From NCBI GenBank assembly GCA_028820845.1, contig JAPPII010000125.1, forward strand, positions 1 to 35,944: a stretch of 35,944 nt of DNA. The letters run 5' to 3'. Shown in pieces: positions 16,833 to 23,562 of this stretch. How positions within the stretch are numbered: position 1 is the stretch's first letter; each line of letters opens with the position of its first letter. The position numbers and the translations under genes are program-made. Origin of the DNA: Candidatus Poribacteria bacterium. GTDB taxonomy: Bacteria > Poribacteria > WGA-4E > WGA-3G. Below the pieces are notes generated by a model. The model saw nothing but the letters and a program-made list of their open reading frames with translations. It did no database searches and was not told the origin of the DNA.

Positions 16833-17837
16833 TTAATTACTAAGATTTTGTGCGATGCGTACCAAATCCAAAATGTTAACAATGCCGTCGCCGGTAACAT
16901 CAGCATCAGCATCAGTTTCGCCGAAACGAGAAGCCACGAAAGTGAGGTCCAAAATATTCACGAGCCCATCCCCTGTCACATCATAAGGCAGCGGTTCGGG
17001 CATAGTCTCTTCTTGTGTAGTGATGTCCTCCTCAGGTAGTGGTTGGGACGTAACTTCTTCCTCAGCCATTTCAGGTTCTTCTTGGGATATAGTCTCTTCT
17101 TCGGGAGACGGTTCGGGCATAGCCTTTTCCTCAGTCATCTCAGGTTCCTCAGCCTGAGGTGCTTCAGGCATAGTCGGTAGGTTCAAGTCTGTCAAACTAA
17201 AAATTATACCGTCGCTGTTTTCGTATTGGACGGGACCTACATCTGGTGCAAACCATTGGTAGGTGGTTGAGTCGAGATTAAGGAATGCTGTAGTCAGTTT
17301 TAAATCTAACCGGACCTTCGCACAGTTCTGGAAGGTTCCGGCTGGTGTGACGACCTCCTCAAGTCCGACGACTTCAAAATTAGTGGTACTTTTTCCAGAT
17401 ATAGTGAGTCCGACCTCTAATTTTGCTTCTGCATCCGCCACTATCTGCCATTTATCCCCCAGTCCTAACTGTAGCGGAAAAAAAGTGACAGGTGTTGGAA
17501 AGTCCGCGGTCAAGACAGCGATAGCATCTTCTAAGATAATTCTATGGATTTTAATGGCATCACTGTCGACACTCAAAAAGTACTGATCCGTCTCAGTTTC
17601 ACCCGTACTGATTTCCCTCGTACTAATTTTCAGGAGGATATATTCTTCACCATTAATAATTTCGGGTCCTTCAAGGGAATAGGTGGTCTTTTCTATACCA
17701 TCGCTGCTCTCTAAAACCCACATATTGCCAATGTCTGCGGGATAATAGTTCTGTGCTATCGCTGGGACCACAAGAGCACAAGTGAAGCTCAAAATCAGAA
17801 CTGACTTGAGCCAACGGAAAGATGTGTTTTTTTTCAT
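16833..17837 (-). CDS. Secreted protein with a QNYYP domain, acidic linker and dockerin type I-like domain
   Basis: A 334-residue protein from ATG 17837, chosen because GGAAG precedes it and a signal peptide follows at once; an upstream TTG would add six residues. The signal peptide ends near AIA-QNYYP. The shared domain starts QNYYPADIGNMWVLESSDG and includes TPAGTFQNCAK and YQWFAPDVGPVQYE, which match the paralogues (TPAGTFENCAK; WLAPD(I/V)GP(V/I)KF). A linker of about 60 residues rich in E and P follows, then two dockerin repeats, DVTGDGLVNILDLTFVASRF and DVTGDGIVNILDLVRIAQNL. It is the third member of the local family and is structurally closest to 13514-14320. The MNT-HEPN gene ends 14 bases upstream on the same strand. 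Confidence 0.85.
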   Translation of the reverse strand: MKKNTSFRWLKSVLILSFTCALVVPAIAQNYYPADIGNMWVLESSDGIEKTTYSLEGPEIINGEEYILLKISTREISTGETETDQYFLSVDSDAIKIHRIILEDAIAVLTADFPTPVTFFPLQLGLGDKWQIVADAEAKLEVGLTISGKSTTNFEVVGLEEVVTPAGTFQNCAKVRLDLKLTTAFLNLDSTTYQWFAPDVGPVQYENSDGIIFSLTDLNLPTMPEAPQAEEPEMTEEKAMPEPSPEEETISQEEPEMAEEEVTSQPLPEEDITTQEETMPEPLPYDVTGDGLVNILDLTFVASRFGETDADADVTGDGIVNILDLVRIAQNLSN

Positions 17838-17851
17838 ACTTCCATTTCCTT

Positions 17852-18622
17852 TCAATTAACTGGGTTTACAAGTTTCAGCTGCGTGCGAATAGTTTGACGC
17901 ACCTCATCACAAACATGCATAGCGTGTTGTGTATTGTCAGGAGTTGCTGAGTCGCCGGGATAGCGAGGGTCCACTGCGTACGCTGTAATTATTTTAAAAT
18001 CGGGTTGCCAATGGTGCCACGCAGGCAGCGTTGGCACAATCAACGCCAGCAGATCTTCGAGATTGTGCGTCCTTGGGGCAGGCATGTTCGCCTCCTGCAG
18101 CCACGCCTTGAGATATTTTTCAATACACTGTTGTGCGTGAAAGCAGATAGAGTCATATACGGGATCTGGGGCTTGCTGCCCCCATTTTGCCGTTCTATAA
18201 TCGCCTTCAGCCTTCTCTATCCATTCCAGCGTTAAGGGGTTCATGCAGTCCTTTTCCTGTTTGGGAGCGTTCGGTGTGCCGTGCCCGTTTTCTACATGAT
18301 AGTGGACAGCCGATCCATGAAGCAGTTCACCTTTTTCGGTAATTTCGCGGAGAAACCAATCGTTATAAGAGACACGATAAGCGATCTCTTGCGGGGAACG
18401 GACGAAGAGATCCAGACTAAAATGGTATGAGATGCGTTGTCGAATCTCTATCGCCTTTTTGCGAAATTCCGATTTCGGAATATTCATAACAACGAGCAGA
18501 TCTACATCTGAGTCTTCTCTGGGCGTACCGTAAGCGTGAGAGCCAAAGAGAATCACTTGTAGGGGTCTGAATTCGCGCACAATGTCATCAGTTATCGCTT
18601 GAATCTCTTTCCGAGTGACCAT
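17852..18622 (-). CDS. MNT-type nucleotidyltransferase fused to a HEPN domain
   Basis: A 256-residue protein. The N-terminal half is a minimal nucleotidyltransferase: FGSHAYG with the GS-x10-DxD signature (G27-S28, D39, D41). A linker of about 25 residues leads to a C-terminal HEPN domain of the PF05168 kind, shown by EWIEKAEGDYRTAKW and CFHAQQCIEKYLKAWL, then PRTHNLEDLL. Start at 18622 is fixed by GGAGGG 5 bases upstream. In paired systems the MNT protein adenylylates a HEPN RNase toxin, but the classical RxxxxH toxin motif is not evident here. An internal ATG at 18244, preceded by AGGAAAAGGAC, could also start a free HEPN protein of 130 residues. It may be a toxin-antitoxin relative or a nucleotide-binding protein. 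Confidence 0.85.
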   Translation of the reverse strand: MVTRKEIQAITDDIVREFRPLQVILFGSHAYGTPREDSDVDLLVVMNIPKSEFRKKAIEIRQRISYHFSLDLFVRSPQEIAYRVSYNDWFLREITEKGELLHGSAVHYHVENGHGTPNAPKQEKDCMNPLTLEWIEKAEGDYRTAKWGQQAPDPVYDSICFHAQQCIEKYLKAWLQEANMPAPRTHNLEDLLALIVPTLPAWHHWQPDFKIITAYAVDPRYPGDSATPDNTQHAMHVCDEVRQTIRTQLKLVNPVN

Positions 18623-18699
18623 GGGATCCCTCCGTTGGCTTGGCATGTAACGTATCCCATCAGGTTACCAAAATTCGCAGCAGTATTCACTCTACCGTC

Positions 18700-18728
18700 T
18701 TGACTTTTTCCGAGTTTCGTGTGATAAT
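18700..18728 (+). promoter_or_regulatory. Promoter for the SDR gene
   Basis: TTGACT (18700-18705), 17-base spacer, GATAAT (18723-18728), with TGT just before the -10 (an extended -10 element). It lies about 105 bases upstream of the SDR start. Confidence 0.55.
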
Positions 18729-18833
18729 GCGAATATGCTATCATGATTTATTGCATTTTTTCAAGAAAAAAGTGCGTTGCGGATGTTTACGTCTGGCTTC
18801 GCTAAATATAAAGTAGCCAAAGGAGAAATATAG

Positions 18834-19565
18834 ATGCGTTTAGAAGGACAGGTTGCAATCGTTACAGGTGGTGGCGGTGGCATTGGAAAAGCGACATGCC
18901 TTGCGTTTGCCAGAGAGGGTGCGGATATTGTAATCCCTGAAGTCAATATGGCGAATGCGGCGGCAGCAGCAGCAGAGATTATGGCACTCGGTAGAAAATG
19001 CGAGGTGATTGAAACCGATGTCGCCGATGGCGATTCGGTGCGTGAAATGATTCAAGAGACCCTTGATTTGTTTGGGCGGATTGACATTTTAGTCAACAAT
19101 GCTGGTATTTTTAGTTATACGCGTATAGAAGCATGCACGGAAGCCGAATGGGATCGGATGATGGCTGTGAACCTCAAGGGTCCCTTCCTCTGCTCACAGG
19201 CGGTAATGGAGACGATGAAGGCACAACGGTCTGGACGCATTATCAACCTCGGTTCGTTGGCAGGACAAGTCGGTGGACTGGTCGCCTCTGCTCCGTATTC
19301 TGCTTCCAAGGCCGGCGTGATGTGTCTGACGAAATCGTTGGCACTTGCGCTTGGAGAATACGGAATTACCGTAAACTCTATCGCACCGGGAGTTGCTGCA
19401 ACAGAGATGACAAAGAACCACCCAGATATGATAGATAAGATTCCGTTGGGACGGGTCGCTGATGCTTCGGAAGTTGCAACTACTATCCTCTTCCTCGCCT
19501 CGGAAGAGGGACGTTATGTGACAGGAGCGACACTGGATGTGAATGGGGGCATCCGGATGGCATAA
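18834..19565 (+). CDS. Classical short-chain dehydrogenase/reductase (FabG-like)
   Basis: A 243-residue NAD(P)-dependent oxidoreductase of normal classical SDR length. TGGGGGIG (11-18) is the cofactor loop, DV (62-63) contacts the adenine, NNAG is at 88-91, and the catalytic residues are S141, Y155 and K159 (YSASK). The C-terminal VTGATLDVNGG is typical of FabG-like enzymes. AGGAG lies 8 bases before the ATG. It could be a 3-oxoacyl-ACP reductase, but isolated copies next to sugar enzymes more often act on sugars or alcohols. A MITE-like element begins immediately after its stop codon. Confidence 0.9.
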   Translation: MRLEGQVAIVTGGGGGIGKATCLAFAREGADIVIPEVNMANAAAAAAEIMALGRKCEVIETDVADGDSVREMIQETLDLFGRIDILVNNAGIFSYTRIEACTEAEWDRMMAVNLKGPFLCSQAVMETMKAQRSGRIINLGSLAGQVGGLVASAPYSASKAGVMCLTKSLALALGEYGITVNSIAPGVAATEMTKNHPDMIDKIPLGRVADASEVATTILFLASEEGRYVTGATLDVNGGIRMA

Positions 19566-19568
19566 ATA

Positions 19569-19691
19569 GTTGTCAGTTTTCAGTTGTGGGTTAAGAGCCT
19601 CCTTGTAACAATCTATCCTCATTCGGCGTACGGCAAAGGATGCGCGAATTGTGACAGCTTTTTGTAACTGACTGTCAACTGTTAAGAGTTA
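19569..19691. mobile_element. MITE-like element, TCAGTT family, diverged copy
   Basis: Left end GTTGTCAGTTTTCAGTT then GGTTAAGAG and TGTAACAAT; right end, in reverse, CAGTTGACAGTCAGTT then CTGTCACAAT. The ends are imperfect inverted repeats of each other and match the element at 22176-22317. It begins 4 bases after the SDR stop codon. Confidence 0.6.
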
Positions 19692-19714
19692 TTAAAAATA
19701 AAAAGGGGAGTAAT

Positions 19715-20719
19715 ATGGAATATAGAAGGCTTGGTCGTGCGGGTGTGCAAGTCTCACCGCTTTGTCTCGGTACAATGATGTTCGGTGGACCAACAAATGA
19801 AAGGGATTCAATACGGATTATCCACAAAGCATTGGACGCGGGGATTAATTTTTTAGATACCGCGAATGTCTACAATGACGGTGAATCAGAACGGATTATC
19901 GGTAAAGCGATTCGTTCTGACCGGGACAAGTGGGTTGTCGCGACGAAGGTTCACGGTTCGATGGGAGAGGATGTGAATGCGTCGGGTTCACATCGATTTC
20001 ATATTATGTCGGCGGTGGAAGCAAGTCTTGAACGTCTCGGAACCGACCACATTGATGTCTATTACTTGCACCGCTGGGATGCCTCGACACGAATTCTGGA
20101 GACTCTGCGAGCGTTAGATGATTGCGTCAGACAGGGCAAGGTGCGTTACATCGCCTGTTCTAATTTTCCGGCGTGGCGGATCTGTGAGGCACTCTGGACA
20201 AGCAAGCAGTACGGACTGGAGGAGTTCGTGTGTGTCCAACCCCTTTATAATATTGTGAATCGGGATGTTGAGGTTGAGCTGCTCCCATTTTGTCAGAAGT
20301 ATGATGTCGGCGTTGTGCCCTATAGTCCCTTGGCACGCGGCGTGTTGTCGGGTAAGTACTTGACCGGTAAAAAGCCTCCCAAAGGTTCCAGAGCAGCGCG
20401 ACAAGATAGACGGATTTTACAGACCGAACTTCGCGAGGAGAGTTATGAGGTAGCGCAGCAACTGAAACCCTTGGCAGATGCGCGCGGCAAGACCTTGACG
20501 CAATTCTCGTTGGCGTGGGTGTTGGCAAATCCGGTGATTACCTCTATTATTATTGGACCGCGGACCATGGAGCAACTTGAAGATAATTTAGGGTGTTTGG
20601 ATTGCACGCTAACCGCAGACGATGAAGCAACTATCAATGAGTTGGTGCCGCTTGGTGAACATACTGGTAAAGGGTATAACGACCCAGCGTATCCGGTGTT
20701 GGGCCGATTCATGGATTAA
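19715..20719 (+). CDS. Aldo/keto reductase
   Basis: A 334-residue (beta/alpha)8 NADPH oxidoreductase. The catalytic tetrad is D48, Y53, K78 and H119, in the contexts FLDTANVYN, TKVHG and YYLHRWD. It resembles the AKR7/YajO/potassium-channel-beta-like group by length and by the QPLYNIVNRDVE and VPYSPLARGVLSGKY segments. AGGGGAG is about 7 bases before the ATG. It reduces aldehydes or ketones, often sugar-derived. It follows the SDR gene by 150 bases across a MITE-like element, so co-transcription is uncertain. Confidence 0.9.
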   Translation: MEYRRLGRAGVQVSPLCLGTMMFGGPTNERDSIRIIHKALDAGINFLDTANVYNDGESERIIGKAIRSDRDKWVVATKVHGSMGEDVNASGSHRFHIMSAVEASLERLGTDHIDVYYLHRWDASTRILETLRALDDCVRQGKVRYIACSNFPAWRICEALWTSKQYGLEEFVCVQPLYNIVNRDVEVELLPFCQKYDVGVVPYSPLARGVLSGKYLTGKKPPKGSRAARQDRRILQTELREESYEVAQQLKPLADARGKTLTQFSLAWVLANPVITSIIIGPRTMEQLEDNLGCLDCTLTADDEATINELVPLGEHTGKGYNDPAYPVLGRFMD

Positions 20720-20826
20720 AAGTCGTACAAGCGATACGGTGTGGGGTGTCCACGCTTTGGGTTGGTTGGAAAAATTGTTGTGACACGAACTGTTAGTTTG
20801 CGTGGAAGATGGCAGAAGCTAACAGT

Positions 20827-21705
20827 TTATGCTACTATATAAGCGGCTATTCTTTGAAAAGCCGGAGAGTTCTCATTCGCTAAGAAGAAATTGCGCCTTT
20901 TGCTATCAGAAATATGCGTGCACCGCTTGAGTGCATATTTTCCGATTTCATAAAGGCTATAGCCTAAATCCGTGATGTACTTCTCAATTTCACTGAAGTC
21001 ATCACGATTGGTTTCACCTACATCTTTGAGTTCTGCCATTAAGAGGGGCGCGTGCGTTTTTAAGAAGCGTTCCCCACCGCGCAATACTTCTAACTGATAC
21101 CCTTCTACATCAATCTTGATAAAATCAGGCATCGGTAGTTTGCCGATAAGGTTGTCAATCGTGTCAAGTGTTACAGGTTCCGATGCCGTTCGTCCATTGG
21201 GGTACTTTAAAGAAGCGGTGCCTTCGGCAAGTACTGCTTTGGAGTAGTAAAGTTGTCGCTGTTCTCTGTTGTCCCCGAGTCCCTTATTGACGACAGTGAC
21301 GTTTGCGAACTCGTTCAGAGAAACATTTTCCTGAAGATAGTCACAGGTACGTGCAGCAGGTTCAAAGGCAATGATCGCTCCGGTGTCTTTGACTTGTGAG
21401 GCGAGCAGACATGTATAGAACCCAATGTTTGCACCGAGGTCCCAACAGATGTCCCCCGATTTGATGATTTTAAGGAGTTTGGTAATGACATATCTCTCGT
21501 CATGTGTGCCGTAGAAATAGAGATATTGGTGTTCAGGGTTCGCTAAATTAGCTTTCAACCAGAATGGGTACTTGGTTTCAAAGGTGACAATCGGATCTTT
21601 GGGGATAATCCAATCTCTCGTTAGTTTTAAGAGTAGATTTTTCCCTTCAGTGATTGGACACTTTCGGAGGTAACTACGGACGAGTTGATTGGAAATCCGC
21701 AACAA
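20827..21705 (-). CDS. FkbM family methyltransferase
   Basis: A 292-residue SAM-dependent methyltransferase. DLGANIGFY (89-97) is motif I, AFEPAARTCDYL (113-124) is the acidic strand 2, and FIKIDVEGYQLEVLRGGE (195-212) is the hallmark FkbM segment. Such enzymes O-methylate sugars on polysaccharides, glycolipids or natural products. The start is a TTG at 21705, since no ATG occurs in the first half; GGGA sits about 8 bases before it, at the end of the upstream gene. The upstream CopD-like gene is 6 bases away, so the two should be co-transcribed. Confidence 0.85.
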   Translation of the reverse strand: MLRISNQLVRSYLRKCPITEGKNLLLKLTRDWIIPKDPIVTFETKYPFWLKANLANPEHQYLYFYGTHDERYVITKLLKIIKSGDICWDLGANIGFYTCLLASQVKDTGAIIAFEPAARTCDYLQENVSLNEFANVTVVNKGLGDNREQRQLYYSKAVLAEGTASLKYPNGRTASEPVTLDTIDNLIGKLPMPDFIKIDVEGYQLEVLRGGERFLKTHAPLLMAELKDVGETNRDDFSEIEKYITDLGYSLYEIGKYALKRCTHISDSKRRNFFLANENSPAFQRIAAYIVA

Positions 21706-21711
21706 TTGTGT

Positions 21712-22170
21712 TTATCCCAACCGACGTAAATACGCCGATAAAAAAATGACTATTAACCCTAAAATCACGGTGAGGTTGAGCCACGGTGCTGGTCTCTTTT
21801 GATACACTTCAAACACGGGATATGGAAATGTTAGGAAAATTGCTAACGTAAATATTAAAAAGACGATAAAAAATTTGATGCCTAAAACGAAGATGTAAAG
21901 CGAGTAATCTGAAGCAATGGGATTGATACTGGCATGGGCGCGTGCCGTCCGAAAAAAGGTTATAAAGTTGTACAATCCTGATATGAGGATTGTTAACAGG
22001 GCTGTCCAGACAATACCACTGAAACGGCGGAGTGCTGATGAAATCAATCTTGCGGGATCAGCGGATCGGTTGGCGATTGGTAGAAGAACGGCGCGCAAGA
22101 AAAAGAATCCGCCTATCAATAGGACGACAGAGCCGACATGTATCCATTGTATCAACGCTTTCAGAAACAT
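21712..22170 (-). CDS. Four-helix membrane protein, CopD-like
   Basis: A 152-residue membrane protein with four predicted helices (about 5-29, 50-72, 92-117 and 128-147). The opening KALIQWIHVGSVVLLIGGFFF, with an early conserved His in WIHV, resembles the CopD domain of copper-resistance and related haem or copper membrane proteins. Assignment is by pattern only. The start codon lies just inside the edge of a MITE-like element (22176-22317), so its promoter or ribosome site may come from the element; I see no good ribosome site. Confidence 0.6.
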   Translation of the reverse strand: MFLKALIQWIHVGSVVLLIGGFFFLRAVLLPIANRSADPARLISSALRRFSGIVWTALLTILISGLYNFITFFRTARAHASINPIASDYSLYIFVLGIKFFIVFLIFTLAIFLTFPYPVFEVYQKRPAPWLNLTVILGLIVIFLSAYLRRLG

Positions 22171-22175
22171 TGTTT

Positions 22176-22317
22176 TAGAGTTATCAGTTATCAGTTATCA
22201 GTTGTCGGTTAAGAAGTGGTATGTAACAATTCATGTTTTCCTGAAGCGTTCAAGTTGAGATCGGATTGTTACCAGAGTCCTCTTAACTGAAAACCGATAA
22301 CTGACAACAGATAACCA
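22176..22317. mobile_element. MITE-like element of about 140 bp, TCAGTT family
   Basis: Left end holds three copies of GTTATCA in tandem, then GTTGTCGGTTAAGAAG; the right end, reversed, reads GGTTATCTGTTGTCAGTTATC then CAGTTAAGAGG. The inner arms GTAACAAT (22223-22230) and ATTGTTAC (22265-22272) are perfect inverted repeats. It has no coding capacity and fills exactly the gap between the CopD-like start and the stop of the small Cys-rich gene. Confidence 0.7.
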
Positions 22318-22318
22318 T

Positions 22319-22558
22319 TTAGACCACCGGTTTTCCACCAACAGGTTTGAAACAGTTACGTGACTGTTTGCAAGCGTCGGGAGACACAAATTGGTCATCG
22401 GGTCCGACGACTTGCATCGTGCAGTTGCACCAATAGTGTGAACCTGGGTTGTTTTCAACGAGGTTCTGCAAGTTGCCGCCCGGAATATAAATCGCCTTTG
22501 TCCGGAGATATTGGCATATTGGGCGATTAAAGATTGGAAGTGCTTTTCCTTGTAACAT
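22319..22558 (-). CDS. Small cysteine-containing protein in the oxidoreductase operon
   Basis: A 79-residue protein without a signal peptide. It has five cysteines in the order C15, C44-x-C46, C63 and C69 (RPICQYLRTK, YWCNCTM, ACKQSRNCF), a spacing that suggests a metal or Fe-S site. It starts 12 bases after the FAD subunit stop and is the last gene of the molybdenum oxidoreductase operon. The shared operon suggests a helper or electron carrier, but I do not recognise the family. The MITE-like element abuts its stop codon. Confidence 0.65.
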   Translation of the reverse strand: MLQGKALPIFNRPICQYLRTKAIYIPGGNLQNLVENNPGSHYWCNCTMQVVGPDDQFVSPDACKQSRNCFKPVGGKPVV

Positions 22559-22570
22559 GTCAATGCTCCT

Positions 22571-23551
22571 TTAGCTTGCTGCCATCATCGCGGCGCGACT
22601 GATAAGGTTCTGTGTTAAGGTGACCTTATAGGCGTTATCGTTCAAGGGTTGTGCGTCTTGAACGGCATCGGCACCTGCCTTTTGACTCACCGATTCATCA
22701 ATCATCTTACCAGTGAGTGCCGCTTCAGCTTCCTTGGAACGCCAAGGTGCGGGTGCGACGCCACCGAGTACGACGCTGGCGGTTTTACAGGTGTTTCCGT
22801 CCATCTCGAAAACTCCCGCAACGCTTGCTAATGCGAAGTCGGGAGCACCTTTTTCGCGTGCCTTCAGATAAAAACTTTTCGTATTCGGTTTCGCCTGTGG
22901 CACAGTAACCTCAACAACGATTTCGTTGGGTTCAAGCACATTTTCGCGGAACGGATTCGTTGCAGGCAAGGTGAAAAATTCTTCAAGGGACATGGCCTTC
23001 TCACCTTCGGGGCCAACGATTTTCACGGAAGCACCTAAAGCGATCAGCGCTGGCGCGAGGTCTGAAGGATGCACAATGTAGACTGGATCACCACCGAGGA
23101 TAGCATGGTATTTGCTCAAACCATCGACTGCGTAACAAACATCGCCACCCTTTTTGAGACAGTTGATGGTTTCGTCACGATAGTACCAGCATCGGGGTCT
23201 TTGACAGAGGTTTCCACCGAGTGTGCCGACGTTCCGTATCTGTGGTGTAGCGACGGAAGTTGCCGCCTGCGCCAAAACGGTATAGTGATGCTGAATCGTC
23301 GGATGCCGTGCGATGTCATCAATCGTGGCTAACGCCCCAATTTTCAACCCTGATGCATCGGCTGTGATACTGTCCATGCCGGGCAATGTCTTGAGATTAA
23401 TGAGTGTCTTCGGGGTCTCAACGTATTCTTTGAGTTCCGCGAGGAGGTCTGTGCCACCGGCGATAAGCATAACTTCTCCCCACCCACTATCACTCAGGAG
23501 TGAAGTGACCTGCTCGAGACTGGTGGCGTTAATGTAACTAAATTTTTCCAT
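22571..23551 (-). CDS. Xanthine dehydrogenase family FAD-binding subunit with an extra Cys cluster (PaoB/YagS-like)
   Basis: A 326-residue CoxM/YagS-type subunit. AGGTDLL (31-37) and TLGGNLC (110-116) are the two FAD-binding segments. Between them and the C-terminal domain lie C116, C121, C131 and C139 in NLCQRPRCWYYRD and CLKKGGDVC, followed by YHAILGG. This matches the loop that holds a [4Fe-4S] cluster in periplasmic aldehyde oxidoreductase PaoB and, in a longer form, 4-hydroxybenzoyl-CoA reductase beta. The plain xanthine dehydrogenase type lacks it. Its job is electron transfer from the 2Fe-2S subunit to FAD. It follows the Mo subunit by 11 bases. Confidence 0.9.
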   Translation of the reverse strand: MEKFSYINATSLEQVTSLLSDSGWGEVMLIAGGTDLLAELKEYVETPKTLINLKTLPGMDSITADASGLKIGALATIDDIARHPTIQHHYTVLAQAATSVATPQIRNVGTLGGNLCQRPRCWYYRDETINCLKKGGDVCYAVDGLSKYHAILGGDPVYIVHPSDLAPALIALGASVKIVGPEGEKAMSLEEFFTLPATNPFRENVLEPNEIVVEVTVPQAKPNTKSFYLKAREKGAPDFALASVAGVFEMDGNTCKTASVVLGGVAPAPWRSKEAEAALTGKMIDESVSQKAGADAVQDAQPLNDNAYKVTLTQNLISRAAMMAAS

Positions 23552-23562
23552 TGCTTAGCTCC

